64,000 nucleotides of DNA, taken from NCBI RefSeq assembly GCF_021018805.1, contig NC_086251.1, forward strand, positions 39,192,767 through 39,256,766. The letters are read 5' to 3'. This stretch comes from Prinia subflava (Eukaryota; Chordata; Aves; Passeriformes; Cisticolidae). The translations under genes and the position numbers were made by a program. Below are positions 1 to 12,487 of the stretch, piece after piece (position 1 is the first letter of the stretch; the number at the start of each line of letters is the position of its first letter). A model generated the notes under the pieces. The model worked only from the letters and a program-made list of their open reading frames with translations. It had not been told where the DNA came from and did no database searches.

Positions 1-2427
1 TAAAGTCCTCATTATAAAAAATTTGGATCTGTATGTAAATATCCAAAGTATTTCAATGCTGAAATTCAAATGCCAAAACCAGAGTATAAGTGCACACAAG
101 CCCTGTGAAAAATTGTGCCAAAGGCCACTGATAATTAAAGGAAATCTAATCCCAGAGAAAAGCCTTGACATTTGGATGAAACAAGGACATTAAGCTGAGT
201 TGGTCAGGGATTATTTTTACTCAGTTCTTTTTCTTCAAAATGAAAAAAAAAACATTTCTCGAGAAACTATCAGTTTCAATATATTTTTATACACATCTTC
301 TAGATGACAATGGATGTTGTTCTCTACATTTTAAAACAAAACCTTCTGCTTTTCTAATTCAAAATTACTTAAAAGTCATTGAAAGGAAAGAAAGGAAAAA
401 AGGAAGTGAAAACTTCCAAAATCCAAAATTAATTACACAAAGTTTCATTGGCCATAACTCATTGTTTTTCTAAGTCTTCTGAGAGTTCAACTGTTCATTC
501 CAATACAGAATATTTTGGTATCCTGATAATTTTCCCAGGACAGGAAGACTATTTTCTGCTTAAAACTGTTACGAATCGAACAAGAGCAGTTTGCATCAAG
601 TACCATGAACTGAACATGGCCCAGTGCAAACCAAGTGAACTACGGTCACTTGGAAATGGTAGCATTGCATAAGGACAATGAACTCTTCCTTAACCAAAGC
701 TTTTCAGAAACAAGCTCCACCTCTGCCCATTCAAGCAAAAAAGACCAAAAATCAAAGAGGGATTAATGATATAAAGGAAGTAGCTCTTGCAAAATAACAG
801 ATGGAATGAGATCGGAAACACATGTAGTCAGCTGAACTTTTTTAATAAAACAGAATGACAGAATTGGAACAAAGGAACAGAATGGATAAACACACACACA
901 AATCAGCAGAACAGTTGCTAACTAGAAATGGGTCTGTAATGCACATTCCAAACTTCCATTTAGATCCCAAATTATTTTTTAGATTTGGGTCTTTAGATTC
1001 ACAATGTTGGTTTAGAATTTTTCAGAAAGAGTAGCAAAATTTAAAATCTCCATCCTCACTGCACAAAAATTTCCCCCACAGTTTCTGAGATGAATTATTT
1101 GCCTCATATTTCCAATGCTGATGTTCAGGATCACACATGAGACCAAAAGTCAGTCCATATGAAGATTCTGATCTAAAGCTGAACTATGTGAAGAGGTATT
1201 ACAGTAGAGCAACATGGACTGCAGCCTCCCTGCCAAAGGTGAGAAACAGCTTTAAGAAAAAAACCAGTGGCGTTGGATATGATGATCATGAAAACAAGCT
1301 ATACTTAATAACTTATTCTCCTGATAAACTGAAGTAAAATCTTTCAAAAGAATGTCTCCTGCGTCTCCTTTATGCAATGATTTTGAAATTGCATGCTCAT
1401 CCTAGTGTGATACTTTGTTGTGAAGGCACAACTGTATCAAAAAATAGAAAAGACTGTTTAAATATAGAGAAAAAAATTAAACCAAACTGTCATTATTTGG
1501 ATTAACTAGAGAAGTATTAAAAATCTGCCCACTGAATAGATGTTTAAATTGTTAGGACCAAGGTTACGTTGATGATTATGCTGTAAAAATAATACACTAT
1601 ACTTTCTCCAAGTCTTTTATATGGTATTTGGCAAAACATTCACCTCTCTTTGAATACATTGTCTGAGAGTAAAAAACCTCTAAAAACTCCATTGGTATGA
1701 ACTCATCTATTTCCACTCAAGTCAAGAGAGATCTGGAGGACAATTTGGTATTAGTGTGATGTGAGAGAAACCATCTTTCTTTCAAATATTTGTCTCAAAA
1801 TGTATAGTGATGTCAAATTACACCTAAAATGGAATAGAGAAGTCAACAATTCATCTAACTCCCATAACATTTTTCCTGTTCACAGGAATTTTAGTCAAGT
1901 TTTCTCTACAGATGTTATGCATTTGAAAGTTTTTGATGATGCGTTGTTATTTTTTATATATTATTTGAAAACACTTAGTCATATATTTCTTCATTTGTGT
2001 TTTCTATTAAATTCTGTCATGTAGACAACTGTTAAAAAAATTACTCAGTAGGTTTCCATTTCCTAACTACGTAATACCAAGTTACATCCAAAATGACTTC
2101 TTCTACACCAATACATGTTTACAGTCTGTATGAATACTTGCAAAGGCAACTTCAAAATTGTTTTCAAAAACAATGAAGTCACAAAATTCAGCTGTATAAA
2201 TACTGGTGATAACCAAAGAAAAAGAGAAAGCACATATAAAGGGCATGAATTTATAAACCTAGAGAAATATTAGCAAAAAACATTATTTCTACTTGTAGTT
2301 CTAATTTTCCAATATGACAATTGGTTGCATGCATTTTTTGAGGTGTTAAAATGCAATAGCAAGGAAAAGTCTGTTAGTGCATTTAGTTCAAAGTTATGGA
2401 GCTCCTGCAAATGCCATTTTTATGCCA
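1..2427. other. Non-coding AT-rich DNA
   Basis: I see no gene, repeat family or RNA here apart from the weak exon-like segment at 1129-1238, listed separately. The open frames (up to 87 codons) start and stop without any promoter, splice or domain context, and their translations resemble no family I know. The stretch is best read as intergenic or intronic sequence. Confidence 0.7.
1129..1238 (+). other. Exon-like segment (candidate only)
   Basis: A 110-bp segment is preceded by AG at 1127-1128 and followed by GTGAGA at 1239 after CCAAAG, a good donor match. The frame is open from 1122 to 1337. Between the putative splice sites it reads a charged, aromatic-rich peptide that includes SDLKLNYVKRYYSRATWTA. 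I do not recognise it as any protein family. The acceptor has only a modest pyrimidine tract, and an in-frame stop lies directly upstream at 1119-1121. Chance is the simplest explanation: frames of about 70 codons are common in this window. It is listed because both boundaries and the frame agree. Confidence 0.15.
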
Positions 2428-2465
2428 GTATTAGGGAAGTGTTTTAACCCGGTATTAGGGAAGTG
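2428..2465. repeat. Short direct duplication (14 bp, twice)
   Basis: GTATTAGGGAAGTG occurs at 2428-2441 and again at 2452-2465 without a mismatch, a 24-bp spacing. It looks like a local slippage or duplication event, with no sign of a mobile element. Confidence 0.8.
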
Positions 2466-3955
2466 AAAAAATAAACCATTTGGTTTGTTTTTTGTTTCCC
2501 TGAGAATTCAGATTACCTCAGAACACAACCTGGAACTGTCAGACAGACAACAGTAACATCCTCCAGTTACCAGTTAGTCTTGCTTGACTGATTCCTCAAA
2601 ACTTTTAGCTTTCCCTTGACTTCATACAGCTCCCTGTAATTCTCCTCTCTCTCAACAACTACACCTCTCTGAGCTTCTGCATAAATACTAATTATCCAAC
2701 AATATAATATGATTAAGTTCTGAATTTTGTATATTTGATTGAGCCAAAACCTATGACACTCGGACACAAAGGATAAACTCTACCTGGATAAGCAATTTAC
2801 TATTTTTAATTTTAAAGTAATAGATATACCAAAGTCTTTTCCTAGGTATCATGATCTAGTATATCATTTTGTCATCCTTTGAAAGGTTCATGGATGAAAA
2901 TGACATTACAGTCTGCATTGTGCTTAAGACACAAAAAAGGTACAAAGTAAGCACAATCAATTATTTATCCAGGCTAAGATATTTTTTCTCCTCCCTCACT
3001 TTCTAGCAAACAAAGATCATCTTGAGTTCTTAATTAAAAAATAGACCTTCTGTGTCTTGACTGTATCTGTACCAAAAAGCTCTTGCTACTGCTGTCACTT
3101 CCCTCACATGGCCACACACAAAAACTTACCAGACTTACCAGATTCTGTATTTAGGAGGAGAAGAACAGAGGTTCAGTACCTTCTTTAATGGCTAAGCTAA
3201 TCATAAGGGTAACTGATACATGAAATAGCTATTAGAGACTGTTCTACAAAAAAATTAAAAATTCAGCACGTGTTTTTTTCATAGTATCTCATCATAAACT
3301 ATTCCAAAATATCTTGCAAATGAGAAAAGAGCTTAATTTAAAAGAATAAGCAGGATTCATAAAGCTAAAACAATGGATCATAGTTATCTTCATCTATCTA
3401 GCTAACAGGAATTTCTTAGAATAGTGATGTTTGGTGTTCTAGAAGAGAAAAAAATAAAATTATTTTCAGATGTACATTTAGGAAAAACACTTAATTAAGC
3501 ATTTGGATTCTCTATGGTTTATAAGCATGTACTTATATACTGTTCCTCCCTTGATGTGAGCAGATAAACAAATCTAGCATTGTTACTGTAGAATAATAGA
3601 AAATTGCTAAACACAGAAAAGATATTGCAAAATGTCATAAAGGGGCCAAACCATTTTCCAGGGTTTCAAAATAAGCTTTGACAGAAACTTTATTTTCTCC
3701 AATTTTTTATTAAAAACATGCACATACACCAAATATCAAGCACTAAGTCACCACTAGATGTGAGCCTCTGACATCTTCCCTAAACTCCTTCAGAACAGTA
3801 ACTCAGATCGATATGATTACAATAATTTGAACTGGCCACAGGACTCTTTGCACCAAACACACTTCTAGAAAAAAAGTTAGGAAACTCAAAACACTATAAA
3901 AATTAAGTAACAAATGGTGCTTTTATACATCCTTGCACCTAACCAAAGGGGAGAA
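2466..3955. other. Non-coding AT-rich DNA
   Basis: Unique AT-rich sequence. The few small open frames on both strands have no recognisable product. I see no repeat family and no structured RNA. Confidence 0.7.
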
Positions 3956-3983
3956 AACCCTAAACCAATAACCCTAAACCAAT
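3956..3983. repeat. 14-bp perfect tandem duplication with telomere-like core
   Basis: AACCCTAAACCAAT is present twice back to back (3956-3969 and 3970-3983), followed by AATAACC-like sequence. Each unit contains CCCTAA, the vertebrate telomere hexamer read on the C-rich strand. The hexamers are separated by non-telomeric bases, so this is a small tandem duplication that happens to hold the hexamer and not a true interstitial telomeric array. Confidence 0.8.
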
Positions 3984-6900
3984 AACCAAAACTGTAATAA
4001 CTGGAAGTTATTAGGAAACAGTGGATTATCAATACCATGTTGGGAAAGATTAAGTACACAACAGTACTGAGAGGCACTACAGGAAAGGAATAAAGTCAAT
4101 GAAAAACTATTAGAAAACATCCTATGTCCAAAGTTCAGGATTAAAAACAATGTTTCATTTGAACTTTCAAGGCCATCAAACAATTAATCTGCCATAGAAA
4201 ATTGGGAACATCATAAAATGAAAGGAAGTAGCATGATATTAGGAACATAGAACAAAATGACGGATAAGATCAAAGGACTATTCTATTCTTGGTTTTGTCA
4301 TTTGCTTTCAAAATGTATTTTCAACTACTACCATCTGCTAAGATCTGCAGAAAAGTTTCTGCAAAATCTGAGTAATATCTCTGAATGCATTTGCATCAAC
4401 AAACAAGAAAAACTGTCACTTGGGTGTTGCCCACTTCTGCAAAGAATTGCAGCTAACTCATTGGAAGAGTTAACTCAATAGCAGTTTCTTCAAATGAAGA
4501 AGTTTGTGTAATGGATTTTTTATTTTACTCAGCCCCTCAGTTTTACTTTGATCCATAACTTGATTTCTTTTGCACAGCTACTGTTCTTTCCTTTTTTCCT
4601 ATTTCTTTTTTTCTTCTAAAAATTCTATTGTTTATGGACTCACATTTCACATTTACATGCTTTCTAATTTTAACTACTTTTTATTGTGTTTTTAAGAATT
4701 GTTACAGCTCCACAAACATCCCCATACACTCTTTAATGTTTTACAATTCTGGATCTCAGCTCGGAAAAGCCTTTTAACTGCTAAAAGTGTGTAAAACTCA
4801 GTAAAATCTCAAAAAGACATGGGGAAACCTGTCCTTGTGTTCTGAGTCCACTGCGTGGTTCCTATCAGAAAACTGAAAGTACACCTGTTGACTGCCAGTA
4901 CAGATGTGCAATTAATGCATTTCCTGACACATGATATGTTGCCTACACTAAATTATGAGTGACCTACATTCTTTCTACAAAAGAACATGACTTCTGGTTC
5001 AGTAGAAAAAGAAAAACGGGGAGAAGTAAAACTAAAGTTTGAAAGCTATAGGAGTTGTTGCACAAACTGCCAAAATGAAGTCACTAAAGCACATCCTTTG
5101 GGGACCACTTGACAGAAGAGCAAGACAGACATTTTTCTTTTAAATTTGGTCTTGTATTTGTTTTGCTTGTACCCTGTTGCTTCTGAGCCTTTAATTTCAG
5201 TCTTACGAAAGTCTTGTTTTAATAGCAATGTTTCAGTGGTACTTGGAGGGGCAGAGAGGACCCTCAGAACTACCAGGAGCATTGTCTCTATAAGAATCAA
5301 CACATCCATGTTAGGAAGGGATACAGAAGGATTGCCTTAGCAAACCCCAAGCACCAAGGAGGACCTACAGCACACCAGCAGAAGTTAATGCAGCTGGACC
5401 TGAATTGCTGTCTCCTGGTGTTGGGCAATGACCACAGACAGATGACTTCCTCCTGCAAAATGCAACCTGCAGAAAACTGCATCTCAAGGTCTTGGGCAAA
5501 TCACAGAATGTGATTTAAACAGAAGCCAAAATGCATCCATAAAAAGCTCATGTTGGCTAACTGAAATTAGAATACGAAGTCATAATTGACAACCTCAAGC
5601 ATATTCCAGAGACCACAGCTGTCCTCATCATTTGTTTGGGGCTGATTAGTCTCCTCGTGAACCTTTTCTACCTACATGTCTGTGACCTAGACAGAGCTCC
5701 AGAAACAGTATATAGTTATTATTGGCATTGGATAACACACATGGCATGAATAGTTTTCTCCTTCTACTAGTAAGGTGCTTCTCCATTCTGGTTTGTCATG
5801 TACAAGTAACACTTACTTGTGAATTTATATAAAAACTAAAAAGCAGAGAAACTAAAAGGATATTCCAGAAACGAGAAACACAGCCTTTTTTTTTTCATTT
5901 TAGTAACCGACATTTAAAAATACCAAACAAACTTCAGCAAATTTTCGAGGTCATTTAAGCACTTATATAAGAACAAATATTCAGAAAACAAAATAAAGGC
6001 AGATAAAAAGACTTTTAAAATATAAAATCATGAAGTTATTTAGTTTACACAGATAATATGAAACATCTCCTCTTATTATTTTTATTAGAAATCTGTGAAA
6101 GTTATTTTGGAAGCCATATGGTATTTCCCAATTACATATAAAAGCATTACTGCAGATATTACATATACTAAGTGAATTTAACTTTAGCCATCTTCATGTC
6201 ACAGCATTGTGTTACAAGAGTAAAAATACATGTCATAAGCAGATTTAACACCTCTAGATGACCTCTAATCAGAAATGTGCCAAGCTACTCAAATTCCATC
6301 TGTGAAATGCTGTAAATACAGGTAAGTAAATATAAATGTCATTAGAGGCACAAGTTATCTTCCTGGGAGAAGTTTGAGATTTTATTTTTTGACAGTTTGC
6401 AATTTGGATATCTTCCAGTGTCAACAAAACCTGTTCAAGCATGATCTTACCTTGTTTTCACTACATCAAGGGGATGCATCAGGCAAATTTCTACAAGACC
6501 TATAAAAAATAACAGAAAAGGCCTAATAAACATTTGTACAAATAGTACTTCAATTTTCATTGACATCAAAAGTGTTTGAAATTTGAACAGCAAAGTCAAA
6601 ACCTACACATATTTATGATACAGTACTCGTACACCTCATAGATTAAACATGCTCTTCTGTAGTGTGTATAAACAACTGGGCTTTTAAAAAGTAAACAGTG
6701 CTTGTTGTTCATTAGAGTGGGGTAAGTGAGGACTTTAGCTATGCAATCCATTTAACAGTTTTTGCTCAGTTTTCTGACTTAAGAACAGTGGGAACATTTG
6801 ACTGGCATCATAAATACATTAAGTCCTGTTGAGAGCAGCAAAGGAAGGGAGTTCAGGTTGGCACTTGCTTTTTTTGTCATATAATTTCTAAGGACACTGC

Positions 6901-9900
6901 AGGACTGCACTGATGGCTCAGATGAATAGATGTTAAGATGACAGCTGATTCCTGAGTATCTGAGCTGCAGCCTCACTGGTTCTTTGTCCTATCCTGTGCT
7001 GCTGCTGATGTGTAGTCCTGGCTTTTCCCTTCCCACTCCACTGCTCATCATTAGACCTAGATTCACACCATGGGGACTTCCTGCATCCCTGAAGAGAGTG
7101 TGAATCTCAAGGGGCCAATGCCAAGGTAAAAGAGACCTGGAAGGTCCCAAATGCATGCGTCAACACCACCTTCAAAGCTGGCTCTACTATTTTCTCCACC
7201 CATCTGACACCTGATGAAAAGTCCATACATAACCCAGGGAGAACTTTCTAGTTAAATTTCTAGGTTTGCCTGCTCTGCTTTCCATTTGGCATTTCAGCCT
7301 CATTCCAAAGAGCAAACAAACAGTAAAAAGATGTATTTATCAAGACCACTGTAAAAGTGTATTTTAGAGATCTGTCAATCTGCAGACACAATAAAAACTA
7401 CTACACAAATCTTACAGGACTTTGAAATGCCAAGAAAATACATACATATATTTCCTAGATAATAATTACAATGTCTTTGAAATTTCTGTGCCCTGGTTAT
7501 TAGGACCATTAAATGTCCACTCTAGCTTTTTACCCAGTGAAATAAATTTAATGCTACATCATGAAGAAACAAGTTGTGAAGACTATACTTATTAAAACAT
7601 TTAAAATAATTTATTTAATTTATTTATAATTATTGTAAAAGCAATCACAAAGCTTTTGTAATAAAGAATGTGTCTTTTTGTGATTTGGAAATCTTGATTC
7701 AGAAAAGCATTCTCCTTCAAGTTAAAACATCTGCATATTCCCTTCTCTATGTATAAGATCCAGTCCCACTCAAACTAAGCAGATGCTTATGTTCCACTAG
7801 ATGCTCTCCTATTTCAGATGTCACTGTCTTAAGTTCCACATCCTGTCCTCTTCCTTAAATGGCACACACCACATCTGAGCTTAGGTGTCACTAAAGTTAA
7901 CAGTCCCTAACACAATTTGTTACATGCTAGACAACTCCACTACTTGTTCTAAGTATTGAAAATAAACAAAGACAAAATCACATTTTGAAATATTGCACAC
8001 AAAAACTACTGAACTAATGAAATTTGCATTTTGGCCCTAGTCTTTGATAGACCTGATGGAGAAAAGCTCTTGGTGAGCTTCATGCAGGAACCAGGCTCTG
8101 CCTGAGTGGCACCCATTGCAGTATGTTATCAGTATTAGAAACCTGAGCTTCTTTTCATTATTGAATAAAATCTAAGGGAGGCTGAAAGTTTCACATTTTG
8201 ATTACTTTGAACTAATAAGTTTAGTGTTTCCGGTAGAATAGGAAAATTGGGGATGTGGCTTAAAGTTTATATCAGAGAGCATTAAATTTCAAAACATTAG
8301 CTGTCTTCTATTTCAACTTTATGCAAACCTTCTGAGTAACAGATACTTACTAAGTAAGCCTTTTAAATTGAAGCATAGCATTAGGAGGATTCTCATTATA
8401 GTCAAAGGAGATGTAGCCAATAAATGCAATAGAATGCTCAGCCTATATTGAATACCTATATTTAAAAATAATAATTTATTTTCTGCTTGATACACTTTAC
8501 ATATTGAATACATATATTATTGATAACTGTTACATGTTTATCCAAAGGAATAAGAAGCTATTTATACAACAAGAAAGAAGAGCAAAAGTTTTTGCACGTG
8601 AATACAAGTAACCTTTGGAGATAGTAACTGAAGGAGGGTGTTAATTGTAGTGCTAAAATTCTTAATTTAATATATTTAACAGGAATTTACATTAAAATTT
8701 GTTAAGATGTTAAAATGTTTAAATGGAGTTCCTAACATATTTGCTGTGAGTTCTAATATAACAGAAACAATTTTCATTATTTTCTATTATTACACTCTAA
8801 TGCATAAAGATTGAAAAACATAAAATTTACCAGACAATCCCTACTTTCCGGCCAGTGAGTCTGAAGGATAGTATCAAGTTAATATTTATGATCATTATTT
8901 TGCTGTATTTTCTTTTCACTCCATGCAACATTGGTTTTTTCCAATTTTGGATAAAAGGAGGACAACATAGGTGATACCAGCCAAAGGATATTAATATTAG
9001 TAGTAATGAGATTCATTAAAAATAATGCAATTTTTTCAATGAAAGCAAAAGCTGTCATTGTTATTTCTGTGCAGGTACATTTATTGCTGTAATTACTGTC
9101 CAAGAATTGCTCCTATTTTACTAAAATGAGATCATATCACATTTCACATAAGGGAACTGTCCCAAAATCTATAAACTGCTCCAACAGCTGCCAACAGGTG
9201 CTTTGTGAGTGGAGCTGCAACCGAGTATTTCAGAGCTGGCAGGGGGCATAGCCTATGAGTTTTTCCCTTTCCAACTACCCTCCTTTTCTAAGCTCTCTTT
9301 TTCCAACCTTCTCCCCCCTCCCCATTTTTGATCTTCTATTCCATCTTATTTTGGCAGATAGAGCCTACAGTAGGGGGCCAAGCATGGGGCCAAGGGTTGT
9401 TCACCCTATTCTGCTTTTGCAGCATTAATGACCATTTTGGGAGAAAACTGCAGAGTGCCAGAATTTGGCTCTATTTTCTTGGTCCTTGTAGGATAATTTT
9501 TAATTCAGGCATTTTTCCAGCAACTGAATCAGATGAATTCCAAGGTCCTTGGCAAGAGCTCTGTTTTGATAACTTCAGGATTCTATTGGTTATCTGCCTT
9601 TCTCAGTCTTTCCTTTGTCGCATCATATAATTACACACTAGGTTTTAAACGATGTATAGTTACTTGATTTCACCAGACTGAATTCTTCAAAAGATGCAGG
9701 GATTATGACACAGCTCTCTGAAGAGCACCAAAGGACTGCACACTGTGCAAGACACTAATGGAACAGCTACAAACACAAGCTACATTTTTCCATCTACCAT
9801 AATAGTCATGCAAATCATTACAACATCCTACTTGATAGCCTGCCCAGAAAGTGTGGTGGCCCTACTAAATTACAAGCACTCTGAGATGTGCTCAATAAAA

Positions 9901-12432
9901 TAAAATATATTGCCCTTTCTTTAACTAGTCTTCATCAGCTTTGTGACAAATTCAATTAGCACTATGAAAATCTAATTTACTAAACAGCTCTATCAGGGTG
10001 CAATATATCTTAACTTGCCACTCTGCAAAGGCTACTGTTTACAAATTTTATTTCCATGATGAAATAGTTAAAATAGTTACAGATACATTGTCTGAAAAAA
10101 TACTCTAATTGTCCCATTGGGTCTCCTGGGTGATGTCACATGCAAACCAACCCAGAGTGATTTATGATGCCCTAATTATATTTAAAACAACTCAGATCCA
10201 ACTAGCTGAACAAGAGCCCAAAGGAAATATAGGAAAGAACAATTACTGGGTCAGTCCAACATTTGTTGTCTTCTGGGTGGGAAAACATTCCCTGTGAAAA
10301 CCAAATACTAACCATAAAACAAGACATAATCAAAATCTGTGTGTCAAAGAAATAACCAGCTGTCATCATTGACATGCTCTGAGCATACACAAGTGGAATA
10401 TCAACAACCAAGAAGGGAGTCCAGAATTCTATTATGTAAAACATTCTGCTCAGTAACTGAGCCCATGGAGGGAATAACATGACAGAAAATGCTGACCCCC
10501 CCAAACTGACCCTCCTCAGTAAAGCATTTTCCCTTTCCCAACTAATATCTTGTGTCTTTAAATTGTTTCCCATTATGGATTATATTACATTTCTATCTAC
10601 AAGGTTCACACTTAAAATTTCAAACTGGCAATCTTCACATACATCTCTTCAGTGCAAACATTTTGGTGACTGGTGGCTATTTTGAGTACCTTTGTTCTTT
10701 GTTGCTCTATTCCATCATTCACACAAATCTTGTATCAATAATCATGCATGACTTGTGAATACTATGACACTGTTTAAAATGTGCTGTAATTGTAGCAATC
10801 CATCTGGCAAAAGGTGAAAGCTTGAGATTTCAGGATTATAGCTCTTCTTATATCTACAAGGGTTTCCATACTTCATCTATTCACTGCATAGGGAGAAAAA
10901 GAATGAAATCTAGGAAACACTTCTTGCAAAATAACACAGATAAAAACCGAACCATTTGGGCTTTGGAACTCCTTACGAGAGGACTTATCTTTTTATCTCC
11001 AGCATTTCATCGATCCCCAAAGCTGAAAAGTGTGAAGTGCCTGTGAATGCCACTGATTTGTTTCAAAGAAACAGCATCTATGTTCATGTATTATGCAGAG
11101 GTGAGCAGCTCACCCTCTATATGTTTTCTGCATAAAACATGACACAGATTCCACACAGATTCAAGAGGCGTAGAGCACGATCCAGGTGTTAGTTCAGACA
11201 ACCCCCTACAGCGTAGAAGCCATTATGCACCCTCCTCCCCTTGTGTTACTCATTTCCCTGGAATAACACAGTCACTGGAGAAACACAACAGACAGGAGAC
11301 TGGTCATAGAAAATGTGGCAATAAACACATCAGGCACTGTAAATTGTATAGCTGGAACAGCTGATATTTATTTTGGCTTTTACATAGATATAGTTACAAT
11401 GTACAAAGTGATCATAAATATTTTATGCATACTATGCCTTTCCTTCTGAGAATATAAGTCTGACAGAAAGAATCTCATGTTGATCTTTGTATCCTAATAA
11501 AAACAATGACAAATTCCTCTTAAATATCCTTTTCTGTTGGCTAAAACACTCCATTTGACAAGATGAAGCATGGACTCTCTTCCTCATTGTAACAGCACTA
11601 GTTCATAAAAAATCAATGCCTGGAAAAAAGCATTCCTGCAGTCAATTCTGCACAGATTAGTTAATTTCTATCAGCTGGATATCTGACTTCATCTTCACAG
11701 ACACATTAAGCTTTTAGCTGTTCTGTAAGGGTACACCTCTCTCAGAAAAAGTTAGGTTCACTGAGCAGCCAAGGCTCGCTCCTTTCCTAAGGAGGCGGTC
11801 ACATAGTGTGCCCTTCTCCATTGTAGTACATGTAACTAGGCTTCAAGAAAAACTACACAGGAGCATCCACAGACTGTGCTGAGAGATCTACCTGTTAGCC
11901 TTCACTTAAGAAAGTGACACCTATTTTAACTCTTGCCCATGATTCTATTTATTGATGTGTTATGGGATTAACTAATGGTACCCTGGAGCTTCTCACAAGC
12001 ATTAATTAATGTTTTAGGTAAGGAACCAAATCAAGGCTTTCTTTAGAAAATGTAGAGAAATAAGAAGTTACTCCAAAAAGGATCCATAATGGCAGTGCTG
12101 TATTTATGAGTCATTCTTCCTCAGAGACCTAGTCTACACAGAGAAAATACACTAGAAAACATATTAATAAAACAAGTTGTTCAACATGATTTTCCCTTTG
12201 GTGTAGACAAAGATGTCTGTGTTTAAAAATGTGTTGGCTGATCACAGGAGGATCCCAGGAGGAGCTGTTGGTTTACTGTCACATTTTAGAAGAAGGCTTT
12301 TGCATGTCTACAGGAGGAGGTGGGTCCTGCCCAACTTCTTGTTAGGTAACAGATGCAACCTGTCAGTGTAGCACTGCTATCTGGAATTGTTATCCCCAAA
12401 AGTGGGGTTGGGAACAGTGATTACCTGGCTTT
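3984..12432. other. Non-coding DNA, no gene seen
   Basis: About 8.4 kb of mostly unique AT-rich sequence. A 10-bp perfect inverted repeat lies at 7069-7107. A donor-like CAG/GTAAGT junction lies at 6320/6321 but has no convincing exon in front of it. Somewhat GC-richer patches occur near 5.2-5.5, 7.0-7.2, 9.2-9.5 and 11.7-11.8 kb. The minus-strand frame at 10202-10573 (123 codons) has no domain I recognise and is overlapped by plus-strand frames. I regard it as chance. Confidence 0.65.
7069..7107. other. Inverted repeat (10-bp perfect stem, 19-nt loop)
   Basis: AGATTCACAC at 7069-7078 is the exact reverse complement of GTGTGAATCT at 7098-7107. If transcribed it could fold into a simple hairpin. 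The pairing does not extend inward or outward, so it is too short to look like a microRNA precursor, and chance is plausible. Confidence 0.5.
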
Positions 12433-12487
12433 CAAAACAAAACAAAACAAACAAACAAACAAAACCCTCACAAAACAAAAAAACCCC
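12433..12487 (+). repeat. (CAAAA)n/(CAAA)n simple repeat, A-rich
   Basis: The tract starts with three CAAAA units, passes into three CAAA units and continues as an impure A-rich stretch interrupted by CCCTCA. It is a microsatellite-like low-complexity sequence. It could mark the old A-rich end of a retroposed sequence, but the DNA upstream (12.24-12.43 kb) matches no family I know. Confidence 0.85.

Noticed and set aside
3956..3983. True interstitial telomeric array
   Set aside because: Only two CCCTAA hexamers, separated by eight unrelated bases. A two-copy tandem duplication explains it.
6273..6320. 48-bp exon-like segment before a CAG/GTAAGT donor
   Set aside because: The acceptor side is weak, the open frame is only 15-16 codons and no partner exon is visible.
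9840..9890. GCCCAGAAAGTGTGGTGG resembling an internal CR1 block
   Set aside because: The match is too short, with no supporting sequence on either side.
10225..10262. Possible old CR1 end (ACTGGGTCAG-like string)
   Set aside because: Only about ten bases agree with the CR1 pattern. The following blocks expected in the family are absent.
10202..10573. 123-codon minus-strand frame with hydrophobic segments
   Set aside because: It matches no family I know and overlaps plus-strand frames. Hydrophobic runs are expected from T-rich DNA.
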